Source of the DNA: a virus
DNA length: 27,334 nucleotides
Virus record (IMG/VR): IMGVR_UViG_3300042355_000499
Location: 1 to 27,334 of that record
Reading direction: 5' to 3' (one strand)
Shown: positions 15,287 through 22,222 of the stretch, piece after piece
How the letters are laid out: every line of letters starts with the position of its first letter
Numbering within the stretch: position 1 is the first letter of the stretch
Program-made: the position numbers and the translations under genes
Notes under the pieces: generated by a model
What the model saw: the letters and a program-made list of their open reading frames with translations, nothing else
Told to the model about the DNA's origin: nothing
Databases searched by the model: none

Positions 15287-16399
15287 TCAGACAACGAGCT
15301 TAAAAAAGTTACGCGGACTTTTAAATTTGAGGTTTCCGAGTGTGGACACCACGTAACGATACTGCTGCGTGATCTCGTCGTAGAACGGACCCTCGCTGGT
15401 CATCAGCTGACCTTCCATGCAGAGGAGTTCAATGTTGCCCGTGGCCAGACCGTAGCCGGTGTTGGCGGGAACACTCACCTCGCTGCCGACTTCCACGCCG
15501 TCGAACTCAAACACATCCGTGAAGCCGTAGCTCCGCAGACCGTTGGTCCGGCTGACGATCACACGCTCCTTGGCGTCCAGCGTGTTGAGGAAGTCGATGA
15601 ACAGACGCCGGTCCAGAAGTACCATGTCGATCTGGTCTTCCTTCGTATCGTTCCGGCGGGTCTGGTGGATCGCCTCACGCAGAGCCTTGGAGCAGTTGCT
15701 CGCCCAGGTCGAAGCACCGAAGTACGAGCTGTCGGCGTTCACAATCACCGGGCTGAAGAAGTCAAACTCAGGATCGACCTCACCGTCAGGCCAGGTGGAG
15801 GTCGCATCGCCCGAGCCACCGTACGCACCCAGGACGGTCGAAAGACCGGCGTAGGTGTCGTTCGGATAGAAGAAGCGATCCGCCGCGTTGGCCGAGCGGG
15901 CCGTGGCACCAGCAGCACCTTCCTGAATCGTCTGGGTCGCACCCATGAACGATTCGATGCCGTGGAACCGCAGCTCATTGCCAGCCTGGTAACCATCCTG
16001 AATCCACTCCTTGGCCAGGTACTGTTCCATGGAGGTGAGCAGACGGCTCGCCATCTTACCTGCGACGTTAACAAGAGCCTGGGCGCTCCTATTCTCTAAC
16101 ATTTCTTTTTTGTAAATAGCATCCGTAACTTGGGCACCCCGGTACTCAAGCTCCAGCTTCTTCCAGAGGTTCTCACGCGCGAACGAACGAGGCGTTTCGC
16201 CGTTGTTGCCAGAAGGATTGTGGTTCCTGTACTGGATCTCCCAGTCGAAGCCACGGCCGCTCATGTTGGTGCGGATACGGCCCGCACCCTCAAGGGCAGC
16301 GAAGAACTTAAACTTCCGCAACGACGCAATCTCTTCCTCACGGAGATGATTGACAATCGTCGTTGCAATGGAACGAGCCCAGTCGGTCGAACTGCTCAT
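15287..16399 (-). CDS. Major capsid protein
   Basis: The 370-residue product, with an acidic/helical N-arm (WARSIATTIVNHLREEEIAS), is consistent with an HK97-fold major capsid protein. The next part contains FDWEIQYRNHNPSGNNGET and a region with DAIYKKEMLENRSAQALVNV, matching E-loop and spine-helix positions. Further on FHGIESFMGATQTIQEG and IDMVLLDRRLFIDFLNTL are typical of capsid P-domains in environmental podoviruses, and the C-terminus returns to beta (QYRYVVSTLGNLKFKSPRNF). It is preceded by the scaffold-like gene (TGATG overlap) and followed by the decoration gene. Length and order fit. Fold assignment is by resemblance, not by search. Confidence 0.85.
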   Translation of the reverse strand: MSSSTDWARSIATTIVNHLREEEIASLRKFKFFAALEGAGRIRTNMSGRGFDWEIQYRNHNPSGNNGETPRSFARENLWKKLELEYRGAQVTDAIYKKEMLENRSAQALVNVAGKMASRLLTSMEQYLAKEWIQDGYQAGNELRFHGIESFMGATQTIQEGAAGATARSANAADRFFYPNDTYAGLSTVLGAYGGSGDATSTWPDGEVDPEFDFFSPVIVNADSSYFGASTWASNCSKALREAIHQTRRNDTKEDQIDMVLLDRRLFIDFLNTLDAKERVIVSRTNGLRSYGFTDVFEFDGVEVGSEVSVPANTGYGLATGNIELLCMEGQLMTSEGPFYDEITQQYRYVVSTLGNLKFKSPRNFFKLVV

Positions 16400-17409
16400 C
16401 AGATCACTCCATCGTTAACGAGTTGGCCGCGAAGCCTCTCTTCAAAAGACATCCGCTGGCGAGGTGCCCGCGGCTCAGTGGTTCCTGCACTGCGATTGGG
16501 GGTTCGGGTAGCACGTTCCCGGAGGAACTGCATGTTGCTCTCAGCCACCGGGTCCGCCGGGGGCGGCTCCGGGGCGGCAGGGTAACCCTGCCCCATTTGC
16601 GGCGGCACTTGCATGGGCATCTGCTGCATCTGCTGGTAGCGGATGTTCAGCAGGTCACGCTGGAGCATGCCGGTCGCAAACTTCCAGCGAGCGTCCGGCG
16701 AACCGATCCCAAGCTCCGCAGCCTGCTGGATGTACGCCTGGATCGCCTGACCCTCACGGGAGACAGACCCATCCTGGTTGTAGAGCCAGTCTGAGTTCTG
16801 CCGCTCCAGATCCTGGACATAGTTCGTCGCCTGATACTGGCCGAGGTGCTGTTCGACCAGCTCCTTGGCCTTCTGCATCGCAACGTCTTCGATGAACGGC
16901 TTCAGCGTGTTCTCGGGATCCGTGACGAACTTGCGAGCGAAGTTGGCCGTGTAGTCCTGGTACTTCCGCAGGGCCTGCTGGGCCTCATACGGGGCGTTGG
17001 GGTCGATGACCTCCTTGCCCGTCTGCGGATCACGGATGATGTAGGACTTGTACGATTCCTCAACGCTGGGCGGCGACCACCATTTCGGCTTCTCGGCCGG
17101 CTTGGGCTGGGACGCCTCACGCTGGGCGGCTTGCCACCGCTCATACTCCGCCTTGTTGCGAAGGTACTCGTTGGCCTGCGGGATCAGGTTCTGGTACTGG
17201 GAGAGAACCCGCTGGCTTTCCAGGTAGCCCTGCTTGGAGCGGTACAGATCCTGGGCAATGGCCAGGTCGTCGGAACCCTGGTATTCGGGGAGATGGCGGA
17301 ACGCTTCGTAGGGCGTGGAGAAGCCCTGCGACTGCTGTTCAACGGGAGCGGACGCCTCGGGGGCGGGTGCTTCTGCTACCGGCGCGTCGTTAACAATTTC
17401 GTCAGCCAT
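16399..17409 (-). CDS. Scaffolding-like protein
   Basis: A 336-residue, highly charged and Gln-rich protein without predicted beta core. It has an Ala/Pro-rich N-terminus (DAPVAEAPAPEASAPVEQQ), long helical stretches (LVEQHLGQYQATNYVQDLER, and QAALRKYQDY-like helices before it), a Pro/Met/Gln-rich linker and a short basic C-terminus (RQRMSFEERLRGQLV). Scaffolds of this style lie directly before the capsid gene, are mostly helical and use a basic C-terminal helix to bind capsid subunits. Its TGA overlaps the capsid ATG by one base. A short A/G-rich site (AGAGG) precedes the ATG. Assignment comes from composition and order; sequence identity to known scaffolds was not tested. Confidence 0.75.
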   Translation of the reverse strand: MADEIVNDAPVAEAPAPEASAPVEQQSQGFSTPYEAFRHLPEYQGSDDLAIAQDLYRSKQGYLESQRVLSQYQNLIPQANEYLRNKAEYERWQAAQREASQPKPAEKPKWWSPPSVEESYKSYIIRDPQTGKEVIDPNAPYEAQQALRKYQDYTANFARKFVTDPENTLKPFIEDVAMQKAKELVEQHLGQYQATNYVQDLERQNSDWLYNQDGSVSREGQAIQAYIQQAAELGIGSPDARWKFATGMLQRDLLNIRYQQMQQMPMQVPPQMGQGYPAAPEPPPADPVAESNMQFLRERATRTPNRSAGTTEPRAPRQRMSFEERLRGQLVNDGVI

Positions 17410-17489
17410 AAACCTCTGTGCCTCGGGGGGAAGGGCTACAGAAGGTTTATTGCACTGCGGGACTGACTTTTGTTACGGGCGGCGTTACG

Positions 17490-17523
17490 AAACCTCGGTC
17501 GTTGCGCACAAGTGCCGAGGTTT
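17490..17523 (-). terminator. Hairpin after the 72-aa gene
   Basis: A 9-bp stem (17490-17498 with 17515-17523; AAACCTCGG / CCGAGGTTT) with a 16-nt loop begins three bases after the stop of the 72-residue gene. The T tract is short on either strand, so termination may be partial. The 80 nt between it and the scaffold start could hold a promoter, but none is clear. Confidence 0.55.
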
Positions 17524-17525
17524 TG

Positions 17526-17744
17526 TCACTCCACCTCAACCGGCGACTCGGTTTCTATCCACACCCTGGCCCCGCATGACAGCGGGTGGTCTGGCTCATA
17601 CCGTAAGATGCACGGCCCGTTAATTCTTACCGAATGGCCGTACTGGTTGTCTTTGTAGGTCTTGACCGTCAGCACGGGATTCCGCTCGCCAGTCTTCTGG
17701 TTTTTGCGGATGACATGCTGGTTAACGTGGATGATGTGCTTCAT
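17526..17744 (-). CDS. Small conserved phage protein (72 aa)
   Basis: The product starts MKHIIHVNQHVIRKNQKTGE and contains LTVKTYKDNQYGHSVRING, RYEPDHPLSCGARVWIET. This IHVNQHVI...TYK...LSCGARVWIET pattern looks like a small conserved protein I have met in phages and some bacteria, always single-domain, probably a compact beta fold; I do not know its function. It is translationally joined to the ADP-ribosyltransferase-like gene (ATGA overlap, 17744-17741), and a hairpin follows the stop. A role linked to the preceding effector, or a nucleic-acid-binding function, would be guesses. Confidence 0.6.
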   Translation of the reverse strand: MKHIIHVNQHVIRKNQKTGERNPVLTVKTYKDNQYGHSVRINGPCILRYEPDHPLSCGARVWIETESPVEVE

Positions 17745-18559
17745 TCTTCCATTGTAGCGCCAGCCGCGCCGGCCGCCATGGGAATTGGAGCCATCACACC
17801 GTACTTGCGAAGAATGCGGATGGAGTCTTCGGTGCCGGGGTAGAACACGTAGTTGTCAGCGTTGCCGCGATACGCATGTCCGGGAATTCCGGCGTCAAAC
17901 AGCATTTGCGAAGCTCGCCTCTGGCCACGCAGAGTGGGCGAATCAATCACATTTCCGCCGGCCAAGATGTGATAGAACAAGGCGCCGTCTGCCCGGTCGG
18001 CGCCCCCCAGGCCAGGCACTGGGTTTGTTGCGTCCAGGCCCGCGGCCACAAGGTCGTCCGTGAGCTGCGGGTTAACGCTCCGCATTTTTTCCAGAACCTC
18101 GGGCTGCTGCGCGTAGACGGGAACGTCGTACTCCATCAGCGAGTCTCGCGGAAAGGCAATCTCTAACTCGTAGGTGCGGCCTCGCGGAAACTCTCGCTGG
18201 AGCGACCCGCGCTGCCGTCGCACCTCTGGCGCCAACTTTACGGCGCTGTGGTACTTGGCATGCCACTGCGGGTCATTCGGCTCCGCCCGCAGGCCGTCTC
18301 GGACCTGGCGCAGTTGGTCTGCCAGTATCTTGCGGCGTAGGTAGGAGGTGCGCTCGCGATACCAGTTTCCAACACCCTCGGAAGCCGAGGCATAGAACCC
18401 AAACCCTTCATCCAGCGGCCCCTCGCCCTTGGTGACCATGGACATGTCCACCTTGTCCCAGTCATACGGGCTGCCATGATACGCCCGGATGTACTTCGAT
18501 TCTGGCGCCTGGCCAGCGATACCACGGAGAAGAGCGTCTAGCTTGGATGGGTTTGGCAT
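17741..18559 (-). CDS. ADP-ribosyltransferase-like protein (probable virion cargo)
   Basis: The 272-residue product carries YHGSPYDWDKVDMS (H28) and, after GEGPLDEG, GFGFYASASEGVGNWYR (Y56). This HGS...GxGxY arrangement is the hallmark of the H-Y-E class of ART-fold domains found in phage polyvalent proteins. Near the C-terminus, AGIPGHAYRGNADNYVFYPG and TEDSIRILRKYG provide the remaining core strand and a candidate third catalytic acid in TED. ART enzymes modify host proteins or nucleic acids with ADP-ribose from NAD. It lies upstream of scaffold and capsid with other large cargo-like genes, suggesting it is packed into the capsid and delivered at infection. It follows the 363-residue gene without a gap. 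Whether the active site is intact needs structure modelling. Confidence 0.65.
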   Translation of the reverse strand: MPNPSKLDALLRGIAGQAPESKYIRAYHGSPYDWDKVDMSMVTKGEGPLDEGFGFYASASEGVGNWYRERTSYLRRKILADQLRQVRDGLRAEPNDPQWHAKYHSAVKLAPEVRRQRGSLQREFPRGRTYELEIAFPRDSLMEYDVPVYAQQPEVLEKMRSVNPQLTDDLVAAGLDATNPVPGLGGADRADGALFYHILAGGNVIDSPTLRGQRRASQMLFDAGIPGHAYRGNADNYVFYPGTEDSIRILRKYGVMAPIPMAAGAAGATMEE

Positions 18560-19651
18560 CTAGCGCCCCAGCCTTTCGATCAGCATGTCTTCCTTCGTTG
18601 CCTTGCGAGGATTGCCGCTGGCGTCGTAGACGATGTAGCCCTCGGGGTTCGCCTGCCGCTCCGCCAATGAGGCAAGGCCAGTCAGTCCGACCGGGACGCC
18701 GTAGTCCATGCCAACCGTTGCTGCGGCAGAGGCAGCCTTGCCCGCGCGGGCCGCGCGGATCGCTGGAATGTGTCCCGTGAATGGGTCTAGCGTGGCGTCC
18801 ATGACTGCCCCGCCCCACTTCGCCACCTGCGGACTGGCGCCAGCGTCCGTAAGAAACTCTTCGCCGGTCTTGGGATTGCCGACCGCAGACTCAATCGCCC
18901 GGCCAAACGCCCTCGTCTCTGCACCCATGTCTTGCCAGCGGTCTAGGTCGGACTGGGCTGCCATGTTGCGGACGGCCGCCTTCTTGCTCCAGGCCGACTG
19001 ATCGTCACTGGTGGCCGCATACGGAGACACGGGGCCCACAAACGTACTGACCGCACGGCCAAAGTCCTGGCCTGCCGTTGGGTACGCTCCCGCCTTGATC
19101 GGCTCGCCACCAGTGGCATTCGCCACGGCGTAGTCAGCCGCATTCGCCAGCGACCCCGCGGTAGCATAGGCGGCAGCCGGGGCAGATTGAGCCCAGGTCA
19201 TAAAGTTGCTCAAGCCGGACCCGGGCCCAAGCACACCTGTCGCCTCGTATGGGGAGGTGATGTTTGTTCGCATGCCCCTGCGGCCAAGGACGGTATCCCT
19301 CAGATCACCCGTCATGCCATCCGAAGCATCTCCGGCATAGAGGGCCATGTCCCTCTGAACTTCGCCCGGAATGCCTTCCCAGGAATTCGGCCTGGCCCGG
19401 GATGGGGAAGGGTACTTGTTCAGCAGCTCATCCATGACGAACTGCCGCCGGGTGTCGGCCAGCCGTTGATCCGGAGTTTTGGCACGGCTCTCCAGCAGCC
19501 CCGGGTTGCTGTAGATCCACTCCCAAGTGCTGACCGGGCGGGGCTCATCAATCTTCCCAGCCTCGGCAATCAACGCTCGGATGTAGTCCTCCGGGGCCTT
19601 GTCGCCGTGGACGATGCGAAACGTGGCTGCTCGGTCATTGATGTCAGCCAT
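18560..19651 (-). CDS. Unknown Ala/Gly-rich probable virion-internal protein
   Basis: A 363-residue protein without a recognised enzyme motif. The N-terminal third is charged (TFRIVHGDKAPEDYIRALIA, TPDQRLADTRRQFVMDELL). The middle is Ala/Gly/Ser-rich with mildly hydrophobic helices (SAPAAAYATAGSLANAADYA, PAIRAARAGKAASAAATVGM), which could become membrane-active. The C-terminus ends KEDMLIERLGR, matching the end of the upstream 506-residue protein (QDDLIERLNQ). It sits between two enzyme-like cargo candidates and is joined by TAATG to the gene before. Context suggests an internal or ejected virion protein. Function is not known. Confidence 0.6.
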   Translation of the reverse strand: MADINDRAATFRIVHGDKAPEDYIRALIAEAGKIDEPRPVSTWEWIYSNPGLLESRAKTPDQRLADTRRQFVMDELLNKYPSPSRARPNSWEGIPGEVQRDMALYAGDASDGMTGDLRDTVLGRRGMRTNITSPYEATGVLGPGSGLSNFMTWAQSAPAAAYATAGSLANAADYAVANATGGEPIKAGAYPTAGQDFGRAVSTFVGPVSPYAATSDDQSAWSKKAAVRNMAAQSDLDRWQDMGAETRAFGRAIESAVGNPKTGEEFLTDAGASPQVAKWGGAVMDATLDPFTGHIPAIRAARAGKAASAAATVGMDYGVPVGLTGLASLAERQANPEGYIVYDASGNPRKATKEDMLIERLGR

Positions 19652-21171
19652 TACTGATTCAGCCTTTCGATGAGATCGTCTTGGGACATGACGCCGGCGC
19701 CAATGGATGCGCCTACGCCTTCCAGGATGAGACGGCGGCGCATTTCGTCGGACATGATGTAGCGCTTTGACACTTGCGAAGTCGTACTTGGCGGCGGCGC
19801 GTGCGGCGTTATCTGGGCGCCCACAAAACTTCTATTTCTCGCTGCCTGCTCTTCAGCAAGCCGCATAAGCCGCGGCATTGCCGTTGCGGCCTGCTGGGAG
19901 GCGACGGCTGGCTCTATGCCGCGGGACACCAAGTCGTCCACAATCGCCTTGTGCAGGTCATCGGCGTTATGCTGCACAAACAGATTGCGACCCTCAAAGT
20001 CTAGGTCAATAACCCCAGCCCGCTGCACTCCCATCCCCGCTTGGTACGCATTCGAAAGATTTTCAAATCTGTCTCCCGGCGTGAGCTGAAATGCCGGCTG
20101 CGCAGTCCACGCTGGACGCCGTTGACGCAGGTCGGTTAACACCTGATAGGCGTCCATCCCCGGCTCATTGTACGAGCGCCTAAGTGCCTCTAGGTTTTCT
20201 TCGTACGCATTGGACGCTGGCAGGGGCGCATCCTCCACCAGCCCACCCATCTTCCTCCCCAGCCGCTCTAGCGCCCCCGGCACCACCTTCCCGTAGAAGT
20301 GTTCGTAGTTCTCAATGTTGCCGCCGACCTTGTCGGCTATCGCCCTAGGAGAGGCGACTTCGATTGCCCGATGGCCTTTGCGTGCGGCGTCTAGGGCGAG
20401 GCGTTTGATGAGGAGGTCGGACCAGGAGTCTTCTAGCGGGAAGGGGAGCGTCTGTAGTTCAGGGAGCCATCCGCTCGCGGGGGGGCCGCCGGCCGATTTC
20501 AGGTATTCGCCCTGCGTCTCCCTCTGCTTCCGGTTATGAATTCCAAGGTCCGACTGGAGTTCATTGATGCGAAGGGCATCTCCGTGCGTGTCGAATCGGG
20601 CGTGTGCAACGATGTTATTGCGTGCGTAGTTGCGCGCCTCTGGACCTGACGCCATCATCCCGCTGCCCCAGTGCGAACCGTATTCCCCGGGAGCCTCTGG
20701 CTGTCCTAGCAGAAGTTCTGTGTAGTCCTTGCCGCCCTGTCCGTAGTCTTCATATTTCGACTTGTCATGCGGCCTTCCATGGCCAAGAGGCGCCGGGTCG
20801 GTGCTCAGATCGGGAGTCCAGTAGGGCTCGGTGTCGCTTGCCCAGACCCCGGGGTGGTACTGGCGATCTGGGGTTCCACCAAGGATCAGTTCCTTGTGCG
20901 TATACACCGGGCTGCGTTCTTTGACAGCCTGAAGCAGCTCTTCCCGAGACACGGCTGGGCGTTGACCGATCACTGAGTCCAGATCGACAGCCTTCAACTC
21001 CCACCCCGGAACACCGTCCTTGTACCGCTTGAGCAGGCCCGGGAGTTCCTGCGTGCGGACGTTCTCAGGCATGGCCTGGATGGCACGCTCCAGGCGGGAG
21101 TAGATGCCTGGGCCGGGGTTGTAGGTCAGGAGGCCGGCGATGACACGGCCGGCTGCGTCAGGGTTTGGCAT
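19651..21171 (-). CDS. Polyvalent-protein-domain cargo protein
   Basis: The 506-residue product begins SRLERAIQAMPENVRTQELP then GLLKRYKDGVPGWELKAVDL (residues 25-64). This is the opening I associate with large polyvalent protein domains, in which a modular protein is delivered with phage DNA. Residues 200-310 hold ALRINELQSDLGIHNRKQ, then DSWSDLLIKRLALDAARKGH, AIEVASPRAI and YEHFYGKVVPGALERLGRKMG. They follow the ELQSD...W..L.(I/L)KR....A...G...(I/V)...Y...Vp..L.K...KxG scheme of a domain common in polyvalent proteins. The C-terminus ends MSQDDLIERLNQ. It is followed by a 363-residue unknown and the ART-like protein, so three cargo candidates lie in a row. The domain's biochemical activity is not established. 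Confidence 0.65.
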   Translation of the reverse strand: MPNPDAAGRVIAGLLTYNPGPGIYSRLERAIQAMPENVRTQELPGLLKRYKDGVPGWELKAVDLDSVIGQRPAVSREELLQAVKERSPVYTHKELILGGTPDRQYHPGVWASDTEPYWTPDLSTDPAPLGHGRPHDKSKYEDYGQGGKDYTELLLGQPEAPGEYGSHWGSGMMASGPEARNYARNNIVAHARFDTHGDALRINELQSDLGIHNRKQRETQGEYLKSAGGPPASGWLPELQTLPFPLEDSWSDLLIKRLALDAARKGHRAIEVASPRAIADKVGGNIENYEHFYGKVVPGALERLGRKMGGLVEDAPLPASNAYEENLEALRRSYNEPGMDAYQVLTDLRQRRPAWTAQPAFQLTPGDRFENLSNAYQAGMGVQRAGVIDLDFEGRNLFVQHNADDLHKAIVDDLVSRGIEPAVASQQAATAMPRLMRLAEEQAARNRSFVGAQITPHAPPPSTTSQVSKRYIMSDEMRRRLILEGVGASIGAGVMSQDDLIERLNQ

Positions 21172-21447
21172 TCAGCAGTTCCACGCGCGCAAGGATTTGT
21201 TGATGCGGCTGTTGGGGTCGCTGGCCGTGTCCTTGCTGGTCAGCTTGTCCTTCATGCCCTGCATCCTGGCACAGAAGGAGTCCCGCCTTGGGCCGCCTTC
21301 CGGCTGCGGAGGCTTCAGGTTCGCACCATGCTCGCGGTTGTAGGCCGCCCGACCGCGGGCATTCAGGCCGCCATCGGGATCTTGGCCTTCCTTGCGAGTC
21401 CAAGCATCGGCTCTCAGCCTGCGGATCTTGTCGCCTTCAGCGTCCAT
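21172..21447 (-). CDS. DUF6321-like small protein
   Basis: The 91-residue product has the pattern GGLNARGRAAYNREHGANLK, RRDSFCARMQGMKDKL and DPNSRINKSLRAWNC, which I recognise from the small phage/viral family labelled DUF6321. The family is conserved in many phages, and its function is unknown to me. The strongly basic, Arg/Lys-rich sequence with one central and one terminal Cys suggests nucleic-acid binding. The ATG overlaps the TGA of a 13-codon ORF (TGATG), and the stop directly abuts the ATG of the polyvalent-domain gene. The family call is by motif; a search would confirm it. Confidence 0.75.
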   Translation of the reverse strand: MDAEGDKIRRLRADAWTRKEGQDPDGGLNARGRAAYNREHGANLKPPQPEGGPRRDSFCARMQGMKDKLTSKDTASDPNSRINKSLRAWNC

Positions 21448-21488
21448 CAGTCCTCGTCATAGTCCCACAGGAACCAGAAGGGGTTCAC
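21447..21488 (-). CDS. 13-codon overlapped micro-ORF
   Basis: A 42-nt ORF (GTG start) encodes MNPFWFLWDYDED. Its GTG overlaps the stop of the upstream 69-residue gene (GTGA) and its TGA overlaps the ATG of the next gene (TGATG), bridging an otherwise untranslated gap exactly. The peptide is extreme: four Trp/Phe residues, then an acidic tail. There is no ribosome binding site, so it would depend on coupling. It could be a micro-protein, a leader that couples translation of its neighbours, or a -1 frameshift extension of the upstream protein. Confidence 0.4.
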   Translation of the reverse strand: MNPFWFLWDYDED

Positions 21489-21694
21489 ATGCTGGCCAGA
21501 ATTTGGCGGATCATGTCACCCTCTTGCTCTTTGCGACGGGCCTCAACCTGCATCCGCATCAGCTCCTTCTCATGCTCCATGCGGCGCATCTCTCGCATCT
21601 GGGCCACCCGGGAGTCGTTCTCCCGCTGGATCATGCCCGTGGCGTCGTTCATCGCCCCCTGGAGGTGCTGGAACTGTTGGCCTGGCGAAAACAT
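21485..21694 (-). CDS. Coiled-coil small protein (69 aa)
   Basis: A 69-residue Met/Glu/Arg/Gln-rich protein, MFSPGQQFQHLQGAMNDATG followed by SRVAQMREMRRMEHEKELMR and onward, with nearly continuous helical and coiled-coil propensity in the last 45 residues. It is likely a helical oligomer or assembly factor. It begins 42 nt after the stop of the zinc-ribbon-like gene, with GGAG upstream of the ATG, and ends in a GTGA overlap with the micro-ORF. No family is recognised. Confidence 0.6.
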   Translation of the reverse strand: MFSPGQQFQHLQGAMNDATGMIQRENDSRVAQMREMRRMEHEKELMRMQVEARRKEQEGDMIRQILASM

Positions 21695-21718
21695 GACTCG
21701 TACTCCCTGCTGCCAATT

Positions 21719-21734
21719 GGGGCGCCACCGCCCC
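21719..21734. other. Short GC hairpin between genes
   Basis: GGGGCG (21719-21724) and CGCCCC (21729-21734) can pair around a 4-nt loop in the 42-nt gap before the 69-residue gene. There is no T tract in the direction of transcription, so a terminator role is weak; it may attenuate or protect the transcript. Confidence 0.3.
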
Positions 21735-21736
21735 CC

Positions 21737-22222
21737 CTAACTATCAGTGTCCGCTTTGTTGGCCGGAAGTGCCTTGCCCCATTTGCCGATGGGACACGCC
21801 TGATCCGCCCATGAGAGCTTGGACACATACTCCTTGGCACGCTTCACGGGACAGCCGCACTTGGTGCAGGCGTTGTCCTTCATAAACTCGCACCCCATGC
21901 AGATGTCATGGCGGCGGATGATCTCCTCATCCGAGGCCATTGGCATGCCGGCGGCGACGTGCTTGGCAGAGGCGACGGCGAAGTTGCGGACCTTCTGGAG
22001 GAATGAAGGCGCGTCGGTGCGGGTGAGGTCGGGTGGCGGTTCAGCGGGCTTCGGTTTCGGCGGAACGAACCCAGGCTTCGGCACACGCGGATACGCCGGA
22101 TGGTCAACGTCTACGGCGATCTGGTCGCCGTCTTCGCTGACGATGCAGGGCCGCACTTCGTCCAGCGTGTAGCCGCGTTGGAGGCAGCGGGCGGCGAGGT
22201 GTACGCGGTGGCAAGTAATCAT
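21737..22222 (-). CDS. Zinc-ribbon-like protein with N-terminal RGYTLDEV module
   Basis: The 161-residue product has two parts. Residues 8-45 read HLAARCLQRGYTLDEVRPCI then VSEDGDQIAVDVDHPAYPR, a small module I recognise in environmental phage proteins. After a Pro-rich linker (48-65), residues 105-150 hold C108xxC111, C119xxC122xC124 and C143 in HDICMGCEFM, CTKCGCPVK and ADQACPIGKWG, a ribbon-like metal site. An upstream extension to 22282 is open, but the ATG at 22222 is chosen because it overlaps the TGA of the large Cys-rich gene as ATGA. No enzyme motif is seen. Nucleic acid or protein binding through the zinc ribbon is plausible. Confidence 0.7.
   Translation of the reverse strand: MITCHRVHLAARCLQRGYTLDEVRPCIVSEDGDQIAVDVDHPAYPRVPKPGFVPPKPKPAEPPPDLTRTDAPSFLQKVRNFAVASAKHVAAGMPMASDEEIIRRHDICMGCEFMKDNACTKCGCPVKRAKEYVSKLSWADQACPIGKWGKALPANKADTDS

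Noticed and set aside
15281-16099. 272-codon plus-strand frame over the capsid gene
   Set aside because: Antisense to the major capsid protein; no RBS of note and no motif.
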